Origin: Bradyrhizobium niftali
GTDB taxonomy: Bacteria; Pseudomonadota; Alphaproteobacteria; Rhizobiales; Xanthobacteraceae
NCBI RefSeq assembly: GCF_004571025.1
Contig: NZ_SPQT01000001.1
Span: 992,001 to 1,056,000 of the forward strand
Direction of reading: 5' to 3'
Length of the DNA: 64,000 bases
Made by a program: the position numbers and the translations under genes. Within the stretch, counting starts at the first letter, position 1, and the number at the start of each line of letters is the position of its first letter. Below, piece by piece: positions 26,181-34,843 of the stretch. The notes under the pieces are model-generated. The model saw nothing but the letters and a program-made list of their open reading frames with translations. It was not told the origin of the DNA and did no database searches.

Positions 26181-27668
26181 ATGACAAGAACGATCTTCAT
26201 CGGCAACGAATGGCGTCCATCTCGTGATGGCGCCGTGATTGACGTCATTGACCCCGCAAAGGAGGAGCGCATCGATTATCTTTCGGCCGCCACAGCACAT
26301 GACGTCGATCTTGCGGTCGATTGCGCCCGCCGAGCGTTCGAGGGCGAGTGGAGGAGCGTGAATGGGGCTGAGCGGGCGAATTTACTTCGCTCGATCGCCA
26401 AGGGCATCTCCGACCGACGCGAGCAATTGGCGCGACTGGAGGTGATCGACAACGGTAAGCCCTTGGCGGAAGCCCTGTGGGATATCGATGACGCTGCAGG
26501 CTGCTTCAGTTTCTACGCGGATCTAGCCCAGGAGTTCGATGCTGCGCAGGACGAGACGATCGCTCTTCCCGACGAAAGGTTTGAAAGCTCGGTCAGGCGC
26601 GAGCCCGTCGGTGTGGCAGCCCAGATCATTCCATGGAACTATCCACTGCTGATGGCCGCCTGGAAGGTTGCTCCGGCGATCGCCGCGGGCTGCACCATGG
26701 TGCTCAAGCCTTCCGAGCTGACATCATTAACCAGTCTAAAACTAGCCGAGATCGCAGTCGATGCGGGCTTGCCCGCAGGCGTTCTCAACGTTGTCACGGG
26801 GCTCGGTTCTGTCGCGGGAGAGCACTTGGCGCGACATCCAGACGTCGACAAGATCGCCTTCACCGGATCGGTTCCGACCGGGACAAAAATCATGATGGGT
26901 GCTGCGCAGGAGATCAAGAATGTCAGCCTTGAGCTCGGCGGCAAGTCGCCCTTTATCGTTTTCGACGACGCCGACATCGAGGCTGCCGTCGAATGGATCA
27001 TGTTCGGAATTTTCTGGAACCAAGGGCAGGTCTGCAGCGCAACGTCGCGCCTGATTGTACAGGAAGGAATCGCGGATCGACTGGTGAAGCGGCTCGTTGA
27101 GCGCGCGCGAGGTATCCCGATCGGAAACGGTCTTGATCCTCGCACCAAGCTCGGCCCCCTCGTCAGCCGCGGACAATACGAAAAAGTTCGCCAATTCGTT
27201 GCCCAAGGCGTGGCGGCAGGCGCCCGACTCGTCACGGGAGGGGAGAAGCCGGCTAATATGTCGCGCGGCTACTTCATCGAGCCGACGGTCTTCACGGACG
27301 TACCTCTGAATTCGTCGATCTGGCGCGACGAGATTTTTGGCCCAGTCCTTGTGGTGCACAGGTTTTCCGACGAGCAGCAAGCGCTCAGGCTTGCCAACGA
27401 CACCCGTTTCGGCCTTGCCGCCGCCGTGATGTCGGAAGACGAGACGAGATGCAAGCGCATGTCAGAAGCTCTTCGGGCTGGGATCGTATGGATTAACTGC
27501 TCGCAGCCTACTTTTACCCAGGCGCCCTGGGGCGGATACAAGCAGAGCGGGATTGGTCGTGAATTGGGGCGTTGGGGCCTCGGCAATTATCTCGAAGTAA
27601 AGCAGGTCACCCGGTTCAAGCGCGGCCATGTGTGGGATTGGTACGCCGACAAATCGAACTCATCGTAG
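26181..27668 (+). CDS. NAD-dependent aldehyde dehydrogenase (betaine-aldehyde dehydrogenase-like)
   Basis: 495 residues, usual length for the family. Catalytic Cys285 in NQGQVCSATSR, general base Glu251 in LELGGKSPF, Asn153 in PWNYPLLMAAWK, cofactor motif FTGSVPTGTKIM. The C-terminal PWGGYKQSGIGRELGRWGL is intact. The betaine/aminoaldehyde type is suggested by SPFIVFDDADIEAAVEW and CSATSRL, so an amino- or omega-aldehyde is likely. It follows the amidohydrolase by 10 bp in the same operon. Confidence 0.92.
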   Translation: MTRTIFIGNEWRPSRDGAVIDVIDPAKEERIDYLSAATAHDVDLAVDCARRAFEGEWRSVNGAERANLLRSIAKGISDRREQLARLEVIDNGKPLAEALWDIDDAAGCFSFYADLAQEFDAAQDETIALPDERFESSVRREPVGVAAQIIPWNYPLLMAAWKVAPAIAAGCTMVLKPSELTSLTSLKLAEIAVDAGLPAGVLNVVTGLGSVAGEHLARHPDVDKIAFTGSVPTGTKIMMGAAQEIKNVSLELGGKSPFIVFDDADIEAAVEWIMFGIFWNQGQVCSATSRLIVQEGIADRLVKRLVERARGIPIGNGLDPRTKLGPLVSRGQYEKVRQFVAQGVAAGARLVTGGEKPANMSRGYFIEPTVFTDVPLNSSIWRDEIFGPVLVVHRFSDEQQALRLANDTRFGLAAAVMSEDETRCKRMSEALRAGIVWINCSQPTFTQAPWGGYKQSGIGRELGRWGLGNYLEVKQVTRFKRGHVWDWYADKSNSS

Positions 27669-27695
27669 ACGTCTTCAGTGGGCAGCTTGAGCCAC

Positions 27696-29009
27696 ATGCA
27701 AATTGTACATGACCAGCGATCGTCGATTTCGTTTGAACCAGTCTTCGACGTTGTGGTCGTGGGCGGCGGCATCGTCGGCTGCGCCATCGCCTATCACCTC
27801 GCTCTCCGTCGCGCCCGCGTGATTGTGCTTGAACAGGCCAATATCGCAGCGCAACAGTCGAGCCGAGCTTGGGGCTTTATCCGTCAACAGGGCCGACATT
27901 CGGCGGAAATGCCTCTCGCGGCAAAGGCATGCCGGATGTGGGAGACCCTCGAGGACGAGCTCGATGCCGATCTCGAATATGTCCGTTCGGGTATTCTGCT
28001 CGCTGCTGAAACGCCCGAAGATGAGCAGCGTCTGAACACCGCGCTGAAGGCCGCACTTTCTGCCGGCATCAGGTCAGATCTGATCGACTCGCGCGAGATA
28101 TCCAAACTCTTTCCAGGCGAGCGTCAGGAATGGGTCTGCGGCCTCTTTACGCCGGGCGACGGGCATGCGGAGCCGGTGAAGGCGTCTTTGGCATTTGCCG
28201 CTGCGGCCAAAAGGCTTGGCGTTGTCTTCAAGGAGAACTCCCGGGTAATACGGCTGCGACGCTCAGCTTCGGGTAACGTATCCGTTGTGACGGCCGATGG
28301 CGTGGTGCGCGCAAATCAAGTCGTCGTGGCGGCAGGCGTTGGTAGCGCCGAATTGGTGAGGGGCGTCGGCATATCGATTCCGGTCCAGCCCGTGCGTGCG
28401 TCAGTCGCGCAAACAAATCCTTCCAACAAACGGTTATCGGTGCCTGTCTGGTCGCCGCGGGTTGCTTTCAGGCCGAAGCGTGATGGCAGCTTTTATGTGT
28501 CGAACGGCTATCGCGGAATCGATGCGGAGCACGACATCGGGCTGCATTCTTTCGGTCATTTCGGCAAATTCATTCCAACCTTCATCGCCAACAGGGGCGT
28601 GATCCAGATCAGGTTCGGACGAGAAGCGTTACATACGTTGCGGCATCAACTAAGGAGCCGCCGGCTCTCGATTCCGAATGAGGAGCCTGAGATCAATCAG
28701 AAGCTGGTCGGGCGAAACCTGGAAGAATTCTACAGGGTCTTTCCGGAGCTCAGAACTCTCGGCACCCGACGCACATGGGCTGGCCGCATCGATGCGACAC
28801 CGGATCTAATTCCGATCATGTCGCGTTGCGGGTTCGAGAACTTGATGCTAGTCGCCGGATTCAACGGTCACGGCTTCGCGCTGGCGCCCGCCGTAGGGGA
28901 GGTCATTTCGAGTCTGATTCTCGAAGGCATCGCGTCGCTCGATCTCGATGCCTTCCGATTGTCCCGGTTTTCCGAGGGGCCTCTGGATAGACAATCCGGC
29001 GCCATGTGA
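27696..29009 (+). CDS. FAD-dependent DAO-family oxidoreductase (D-amino acid/sarcosine oxidase-like)
   Basis: About 437 residues. N-terminal FAD fold DVVVVGGGIVGCAIAYHLAL then VIVLEQANIAAQQSSRAWGF, typical of DAO proteins acting on secondary or D-amino acids; the C-terminal LMLVAGFNGHGFALAPAVGE supplies the second FAD contact. Start is ATG 27696, or GTG 27678 with a slightly longer N-terminus. Lies 10-28 bp after the aldehyde dehydrogenase. Together they could oxidise an N-substituted amine to an aldehyde and then an acid (inference). Confidence 0.88.
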   Translation: MQIVHDQRSSISFEPVFDVVVVGGGIVGCAIAYHLALRRARVIVLEQANIAAQQSSRAWGFIRQQGRHSAEMPLAAKACRMWETLEDELDADLEYVRSGILLAAETPEDEQRLNTALKAALSAGIRSDLIDSREISKLFPGERQEWVCGLFTPGDGHAEPVKASLAFAAAAKRLGVVFKENSRVIRLRRSASGNVSVVTADGVVRANQVVVAAGVGSAELVRGVGISIPVQPVRASVAQTNPSNKRLSVPVWSPRVAFRPKRDGSFYVSNGYRGIDAEHDIGLHSFGHFGKFIPTFIANRGVIQIRFGREALHTLRHQLRSRRLSIPNEEPEINQKLVGRNLEEFYRVFPELRTLGTRRTWAGRIDATPDLIPIMSRCGFENLMLVAGFNGHGFALAPAVGEVISSLILEGIASLDLDAFRLSRFSEGPLDRQSGAM

Positions 29010-29051
29010 GCTGAGTTGGAGGAATGCCCTTGAGAACAACAGAGCCTGCCA

Positions 29052-30257
29052 CTACGCGGCAGGTTCGACGTCGATGTTTTCGTGGACCTCGAAGTGGCGC
29101 TGCTGCAACTCGGCTAAAAAGGAGGGAACGTCATAGTACTCTTCAGGGCCCCAGACGCCAGCTTTGTGGTCTTTCGACAGCAGCAATTGTACGCCGATGG
29201 AAAGGCCCATTGACGTGCCGGCATCGGCAAAACCATCGAACGAAGGATGCGGGTGGCCGATCACGGCGAAATTCAGAGTAGTCTTTTTCCCTCCGCTTGT
29301 GCCGTGACCGATCGCGAGATGGATCTCGTGGCTCTGCTGCGCAGGAATGCGATGACGATTGGTGGCAATGTTGCGCGCGATCACGGCTTCGAGGAACTCG
29401 GCCGGCGTGATCTTGGCGTTTCCGATCTCGATCGGCTGATCAAAGGCCCCGAACCCGGCCTTGATCAATCCTGTCCAGGCCTCGTGCTCGCGGTGCGGCA
29501 AATGCAGCTTCCAAGTGAATTCGCGAATGCCCTTCTCCCGAATACCTTCCGCGAAGGGTACGGTGAGTGGTTCAGAGTGTTGGGTATACATGAATTCGGT
29601 GCGGCCCCACGGTTCGGGCAGGACAAGTATTTCCTTTCCGGATTGCGGAGCGACTTCCTTCAACGAGCCGTCGAGGAATTGCATCGAGGGATTGGCATAT
29701 TCGCCGAGAATGGTGGAGATACTGTAAGGCGGCACGAGAATCGGATTTTCTTCTCCGACCAAGGTGGCGGCCCAATAGAGATTGATGCGATCAATCGTAT
29801 CCAGCCGCTCAGCCACTGCCTTGCAGATCATATTGGAGACGCCCGGATCGGCTCCGAGTCCCAACACCGCGGTGACGCCGGCCGCCTTCCAGGCGTCATG
29901 TTGCTTCTGCTGTTGTACGGTGAAGACGCCCATTCCACCGTAGTCGACGTAAGTGCGCCGGGCTCGCAGACACGCTTCGAAGATCGCCATCTGATGACCT
30001 GCGAAGGTGGGAACTGCGTTGATGCAGAGGTCATGTTCGGCCAGCAGCGCTTCCAGCTTACCGGAATCATTGACATTGAGCTCGATGCCCCTGAGCCGCG
30101 GATCCGCAAGTTCGGCGACGAGCTTGTTGGCGCGATCGGCAGCGAAGTCGGCAACCGTGATCAGCTCGATGGTTCGGGACGAGTAGGGTGCGACGAGGTC
30201 CCGCACCGTGCCGCTCGCCATGGCGCCGGCGCCACCCAGAACAAGTATTTTCGCCAT
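29052..30257 (-). CDS. saccharopine dehydrogenase-like oxidoreductase
   Basis: 401 residues. Rossmann start KILVLGGAGAMASGTVRDLV, then LCINAVPTFAGHQMAIFEAC and YVDYGGMG, and GLGADPGVSNMICKAVAERL, which are the hallmarks of the saccharopine/carboxynorspermidine dehydrogenase family. It would catalyse NAD(P)-dependent reductive amination or the reverse on an amino-keto acid pair; the exact substrate is unknown. It runs opposite to the oxidase gene (convergent at 29.0 kb). A 17-bp motif 41 bp upstream recurs next to the XRE-cupin gene. Confidence 0.85.
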   Translation of the reverse strand: MAKILVLGGAGAMASGTVRDLVAPYSSRTIELITVADFAADRANKLVAELADPRLRGIELNVNDSGKLEALLAEHDLCINAVPTFAGHQMAIFEACLRARRTYVDYGGMGVFTVQQQKQHDAWKAAGVTAVLGLGADPGVSNMICKAVAERLDTIDRINLYWAATLVGEENPILVPPYSISTILGEYANPSMQFLDGSLKEVAPQSGKEILVLPEPWGRTEFMYTQHSEPLTVPFAEGIREKGIREFTWKLHLPHREHEAWTGLIKAGFGAFDQPIEIGNAKITPAEFLEAVIARNIATNRHRIPAQQSHEIHLAIGHGTSGGKKTTLNFAVIGHPHPSFDGFADAGTSMGLSIGVQLLLSKDHKAGVWGPEEYYDVPSFLAELQQRHFEVHENIDVEPAA

Positions 30258-30297
30258 CTGTTTCCCTTTCGCTTCGCGGCGGCCTTCAAAGCAGAAA

Positions 30298-30314
30298 TTT
30301 TAGCCAGAGTGAAA
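30298..30314 (+). promoter_or_regulatory. 17-bp motif copy 1, candidate XRE-cupin operator
   Basis: TTTTAGCCAGAGTGAAA, flanked by AAATTT on both sides. The same motif with one mismatch (TTTTAGCAAGAGTGAAA) lies on the minus strand at 31000-31016. This copy is 41 bp upstream of the saccharopine-dehydrogenase-like start. Confidence 0.5.
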
Positions 30315-30363
30315 TTTATCAGCCTGAGCTGTCGCAATGCAAAGGATTTTTTTTGGGGGCGGA

Positions 30364-30999
30364 TCAATAGATCGGAGGCGTGATGACCCAGTGGATGTAA
30401 GTCATCGTGGTGCCGGAATTGACGTAACGGTGAGGCGTTTCCGAATTGAAGCTGAAAGTGTCGCCAGGATTGAGCAGGTATCTTTGAGGGCCAAGGAAAA
30501 GCTCAAGCTGGCCATCGATGATGATCCCGAACTCATGGCCTATATGACTGTCGAATTCGGTTCCTGACATGCCGCCGGGAAGAAGGTAGGCCACAAAAGC
30601 CTGAATTGGAGTCCCTTCAGTGGGGGTCATAATTTCCATATGCATGCCGATACTTTCGAGATTCAGCACGCGTCGCATGTCTTTTCGCGTGATGTGGCGG
30701 CCCTCACCCGCATCTTCAGCGTCGGTCCTTGCGAAGAGGGAGCTCACCGACACCTCGACGGCATCGGCAATCTGCCTGAGCGATCGCATGGAAGGTGTGG
30801 TTAGGCCCCGTTCGATCTGACTGATCAGCCCTACCGACAGTCCGGTGGCATCCGCGACGTCCTGGAGGCTTAAATCTTTGTTCTTCCTGGCCTCTCGTAG
30901 AAGATCGGCCAGAGCCGGGTTGCCCTTTTGGCTTCGACTTTTGGCTCCCGCCTGTCGGCTTGCCACCGACCTGCCGGCTTTTCGGTCATCTCGCTTCAT
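30364..30999 (-). CDS. XRE-family regulator with C-terminal cupin
   Basis: About 211 residues. A basic N-terminal tail (~30 residues) precedes the HTH: NKDLSLQDVADATGLSVGLI then SQIERGLTTPSMRSLRQIAD. The C-terminal ~75 residues are a cupin (GGMSGTEFDSHIGHEFGIII, then LLNPGDTFSFNSETPHRYVN) that probably senses a small molecule. Such proteins typically regulate polyamine, amino-acid or amine catabolism. ATG 30999 or GTG 31005 can start it. It sits between and divergent to HyuA, a good place to control both sides. Confidence 0.9.
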   Translation of the reverse strand: MKRDDRKAGRSVASRQAGAKSRSQKGNPALADLLREARKNKDLSLQDVADATGLSVGLISQIERGLTTPSMRSLRQIADAVEVSVSSLFARTDAEDAGEGRHITRKDMRRVLNLESIGMHMEIMTPTEGTPIQAFVAYLLPGGMSGTEFDSHIGHEFGIIIDGQLELFLGPQRYLLNPGDTFSFNSETPHRYVNSGTTMTYIHWVITPPIY

Positions 31000-31016
31000 T
31001 TTCACTCTTGCTAAAA
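31000..31016 (-). promoter_or_regulatory. 17-bp motif copy 2, candidate XRE-cupin operator
   Basis: Minus-strand TTTTAGCAAGAGTGAAA, one mismatch from 30298-30314, immediately upstream of the XRE-cupin ATG in the short region shared with the divergent HyuA gene. Position over the ribosome site or promoter suggests autoregulation. Confidence 0.5.
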
Positions 31017-31109
31017 ATTTGCTTTTCTGTCGTACTTCATGGGGAGGGCGAGTTCCAGCGGGAATTGTCCCTCTTGGCTGTCCAACCAGTGAAGTGCGGA
31101 TTTGCAGTG

Positions 31110-33143
31110 ATGATCAAGATGGCGATCGAGGTCGGGGGGACCTTTACCGATCTAATTTGGATTGAAGGCGATCATGTCCGTTCGCACAAGCTGCCTTCAA
31201 CCCCCCATGACGCGTCGATCGGTGTGATCGATGGTCTTTCACAGTCCCTTGGCGCTGACCTTCCCAAGCTGACGCACCTGTTTCACGGATCCACCGTGGC
31301 CACCAACGCCGTGATCGAACGGAAGGGATGCCGCGCGGCGTTTCTGGCCACCCGCGGCTTCCGCGATCTTTTGGTGTTGCAGCGGCAGCTTCGTCCGAAC
31401 GTCTATGCGATCGCCTGCGAGAAGCCGGCGCCGTTGATACCGCTCAAGCGCTCCGTCGAAGTGACCGAGCGCACGGACGTCTCTGGACAGGCTGTTCTTT
31501 CCCTCGACGAGGACGAATTGTGTCGGACGATCGACCAGTTGGTTGAAAAGGAACAGCCCGAAGCGCTCGCGGTCTGCCTGCTGCACTCCTACCGGAATCC
31601 CGAGCACGAGCAGACGGTGCGGAGGATTGTGAACAAACGTTATCCCGATCTGCCCGTGGTGCTGTCGTCAGACGTGCTGCCAACATTCCGCGAGTACGAG
31701 CGGGCGTCGACAACGGTGATGGCTGCCTATCTGGTGCCGCTGGTCGGTCGATATCTGCGGCGGCTCGAGGATCATCTCGGCGATCGCGCGCCCGGAAGCG
31801 GTTTGTTCGTGATGCAATCGTCGGGCGGTGTGCTTCCGAGCTCCGGATCGCATGGCCGGGGCGTAGAGATGCTCAATTCGGGGCCGGCCGCCGGCGTGAT
31901 CGGGGCGACGCGGATGGCGGGCCTCATCGGTGATCGCAACGTCATTACACTGGACGTAGGCGGAACGAGCGCGGACATCTGTCTCATTGCGAACGGTGTT
32001 CCCGGCATTACCGCGGAGACGGAGGTGGACGGACTGCCGGTCGGTCTACCCAGCGTCGATATCGCAAACATAGGCGCGGGCGGGGGCAGCATCGGCTGGA
32101 TTGACGAAGGTGGAATGCTGCGGGTCGGGCCCCGTTCGGCGGGAGCAAGGCCGGGGCCGGCCTGCTACGGACATGGCGGCAGCGCTCCGGCCCTGACCGA
32201 CGCGCTGGTGCGTCTTGGATGGATCCGGCCGCACCGTTTTCTAGGCGGCAGGATGACGTTGCATCCGGAAAAATCCGATCAGGCGCTGAAGACGCTTGCT
32301 GAACCGCTCGGCCAGAACATCGACGAAATGGCCCAGGCGATGGTCGACATCAGCACTGCGCATATCAGCCAGGGAATTCGCCTCGTTTCGGTTCAGCGCG
32401 GCCACGACCCGAGGGATTATTCGCTGTACGGCTACGGAGGCATGGGACCGATGATCAGCGCGCTCTCTGCTTCCGACCTGAAGATACGTCGCGTCGTGAC
32501 CCCACCTTATCCCGGCTTGTTCTCCGCGCTGGGTCTGCTCGTTGCCGACGTCAAGCGAATCTATCGCGAGACCCGTTTCCTGCCCGTGGATGGCGAAAGC
32601 TCTCGGATCATCGCAAGCACATTCCGCCGGATGCAGCGCGAGCCGGAAACGGAGTTCGTCAAATATGGCTATGCGGCAGCAGATATCGTCTACGAACATG
32701 CGCTTGAAATGCGTTACGCGGGGCAGGGTTTCGAGCTCTTGGCGACGATCGACCTTGATCGCCTGGATCGCGACGGAGTCACTTACCTTCGCGAAGTGTT
32801 CGGTGCCGCTCACCAGGCCCGCTACGGCTCGACATCCCGCGCGGCGCCGATCGAAATCGTGACATTCCGTCTGACTGCGCACGTCCCGACGCCCTCAGCA
32901 GTGCTGAGCTCGTTGACCCGGATGAACGAAAAGAAAAGCGAGGCAGAAATCGAGGAAGGACAGATCACCTTCGGAGGCGGAAAGATCCCCTGTCGATTCG
33001 CCTGGCGCAGCAGTTTGGCTTCGGGCTCGGTCGTCAAGGGTGCCGCAGTGATCGAGGAGCCGACAGCAACGACGTTCGTACCGCCGGGATGGATGGTCAT
33101 CGTCGACAAGACCGGCGCGCTCATTCTCACTCCGGAATCCTAG
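31110..33143 (+). CDS. hyuA: hydantoinase/5-oxoprolinase family protein, HyuA subunit
   Basis: 677 residues. ASKHA-type fold: AIEVGGTFTDLIWIEGD at the N-terminus, HGSTVATNAVIERKG, VITLDVGGTSADICLI, NIGAGGGSIGWIDEGGMLRV and RSAGARPGPACYGHGG. This is the ATP-binding subunit of N-methylhydantoinase, 5-oxoprolinase or acetone/acetophenone-carboxylase-type enzymes. Starts at ATG 31110 or 31119; the frame upstream is shadow of the divergent gene. HyuB follows 3 bp later. The substrate (cyclic imide, lactam or ketone) cannot be told from sequence. Confidence 0.9.
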   Translation: MIKMAIEVGGTFTDLIWIEGDHVRSHKLPSTPHDASIGVIDGLSQSLGADLPKLTHLFHGSTVATNAVIERKGCRAAFLATRGFRDLLVLQRQLRPNVYAIACEKPAPLIPLKRSVEVTERTDVSGQAVLSLDEDELCRTIDQLVEKEQPEALAVCLLHSYRNPEHEQTVRRIVNKRYPDLPVVLSSDVLPTFREYERASTTVMAAYLVPLVGRYLRRLEDHLGDRAPGSGLFVMQSSGGVLPSSGSHGRGVEMLNSGPAAGVIGATRMAGLIGDRNVITLDVGGTSADICLIANGVPGITAETEVDGLPVGLPSVDIANIGAGGGSIGWIDEGGMLRVGPRSAGARPGPACYGHGGSAPALTDALVRLGWIRPHRFLGGRMTLHPEKSDQALKTLAEPLGQNIDEMAQAMVDISTAHISQGIRLVSVQRGHDPRDYSLYGYGGMGPMISALSASDLKIRRVVTPPYPGLFSALGLLVADVKRIYRETRFLPVDGESSRIIASTFRRMQREPETEFVKYGYAAADIVYEHALEMRYAGQGFELLATIDLDRLDRDGVTYLREVFGAAHQARYGSTSRAAPIEIVTFRLTAHVPTPSAVLSSLTRMNEKKSEAEIEEGQITFGGGKIPCRFAWRSSLASGSVVKGAAVIEEPTATTFVPPGWMVIVDKTGALILTPES

Positions 33144-33146
33144 GTC

Positions 33147-34805
33147 ATGCGCACGAATCTCAATCAGGCGACCTTCAACATCATCAGCCACGGACTGCAC
33201 GGCATCGCGCAGGAAATGGGCGAGAAGCTCGTGCGCTCGGCCTATTCGACCATTATCCGCGAGGCGAGAGACTGTTCGACGTCCTTTCTCGATCGCAATG
33301 GCCGCATCATCGCCCAGGCGCAGTTCTGCCCGATCCACATGAACTCCTTCGGCAAGGTGTTCGAGGCGTTTGCTGCGAAGTTCGATCTCTCGACCATCAA
33401 GCCCAACGAGGGTTTGATCACGAACGATCCCTACCACGGTGCCCAGCACCTCAACGACATCGTGCTGTTCACGCCTGTCTTCTATCGTGACACGCTGCTT
33501 GCCTTCAGCGCATCGCTTGGTCACCATATCGATGTCGGCGGCGGAGCGGCAGGACCAAACGCCAGCGCTACCGACGTGTTCTCGGAAGGGCTGCGTATCC
33601 CGCTCTGCCGTTTCGACGTGGATCGCGATCTCGGCGACGGCCTTCTGGAACAGTTCATCAGAATCAACGTCCGTCCGCCTGACGACGTCATGGGCGATAT
33701 CTACGCCCAGCTGGCCGCCAATCGGACCGGTCAGGCTCGCTTTATAGAGATGCTCGATCGGTTCGGCGAGGAAACGGTTCTGGCTGCGGCGCGGGATCTT
33801 CAGGATTATTCCGAGCGGCTCGCCCGCGATGCCGTGCGCGCAATTCCTGACGGGGTCTATCGCGCTGAAGATTTTGTCGACGACAACGGATTCACAGCGG
33901 ATCCATTACGGGTTGCCGTCAAAATTACCATCGACGGGGACGAAATCGAAATCGATTTCGAGGGCAGCTCGCCGCAGACGAAGGGAATGATCAATTCACC
34001 GCACGCGTCGACGGTATCGGCGGCCTATGGAGCAATCGCGATCTTGCTGGGCGGAGGTCGCATTCCGGTGAATGATGGTCTCTATCGGCCGATCCGTTCC
34101 GTGAAAGTACCTTATGGATCGTTCCTCAATCCCAGTCAGCCTCGGGCAGTAAGGGCCCGCAACAACGCATGCCATCGGGTCTACAATTCGATCATGCTCG
34201 CAATGTCTGAAGTGGTCCCGAGCCAGGTCCTGACGTCTGGCCACGATACGACGAACGCGATCGGCATGGGTCATATGGGCTCCGACCGATACCGGGTCTA
34301 CATGGAGGTCGTCGGTGGAGGGTGGGGCGCCTCGGCCGGCTCGGACGGCGCGGATGTCGTCGATGGCTACGTGGGAAACTGCTCGAACGTCCCCGTCGAG
34401 TCGCTCGAAGCCGACTACCCCTTCATGCGGGTGGAGGAATACGCGCTGCGCCGCGGGTCGGCCGGTGCGGGAAAACATCGCGGCGGCCTGGGTGCGCGAC
34501 GTGTGTATCGCATCATGGATGATGGCGTCACGTTCAATTCCTACTCCGATCGCTTCAAGATACGTCCATGGGGATTGTTCGGCGGCAAGCCCGGCGCGAA
34601 TTCCCGGTTCGTGGTCGAACGCGATGGCGAACAAATCAACCTTCCATCGAAAGGCAATACGGAGCTCCGACGCGGCGATCGTCTCGTGATCGAAACCGCC
34701 GGCGGGGGCGGATACGGCGATCCGCGAGATCGCGATCCCAAGCTTGTTCGGGACGATCTCAAACATGCTCTGATCACGACGGACGATCGTAGCATCGTCC
34801 AATGA
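33147..34805 (+). CDS. hyuB: hydantoinase B/oxoprolinase family protein, HyuB subunit
   Basis: 552 residues, normal for HyuB. Recognised by VRSAYSTIIREARDCSTSFL, LITNDPYHGAQHLNDIVLFT with metal-site histidines, SLGHHIDVGGGAAGP and the C-terminal RRGDRLVIETAGGGGYGDP. Partner of HyuA, translated right after it. With the upstream oxidase, aldehyde dehydrogenase and amidohydrolase it suggests stepwise opening and oxidation of an N-containing ring or ketone (inference). Confidence 0.92.
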   Translation: MRTNLNQATFNIISHGLHGIAQEMGEKLVRSAYSTIIREARDCSTSFLDRNGRIIAQAQFCPIHMNSFGKVFEAFAAKFDLSTIKPNEGLITNDPYHGAQHLNDIVLFTPVFYRDTLLAFSASLGHHIDVGGGAAGPNASATDVFSEGLRIPLCRFDVDRDLGDGLLEQFIRINVRPPDDVMGDIYAQLAANRTGQARFIEMLDRFGEETVLAAARDLQDYSERLARDAVRAIPDGVYRAEDFVDDNGFTADPLRVAVKITIDGDEIEIDFEGSSPQTKGMINSPHASTVSAAYGAIAILLGGGRIPVNDGLYRPIRSVKVPYGSFLNPSQPRAVRARNNACHRVYNSIMLAMSEVVPSQVLTSGHDTTNAIGMGHMGSDRYRVYMEVVGGGWGASAGSDGADVVDGYVGNCSNVPVESLEADYPFMRVEEYALRRGSAGAGKHRGGLGARRVYRIMDDGVTFNSYSDRFKIRPWGLFGGKPGANSRFVVERDGEQINLPSKGNTELRRGDRLVIETAGGGGYGDPRDRDPKLVRDDLKHALITTDDRSIVQ

Positions 34806-34843
34806 GTTGACGGTCCGTTTTCATCAACGATGAGGCATCACCT

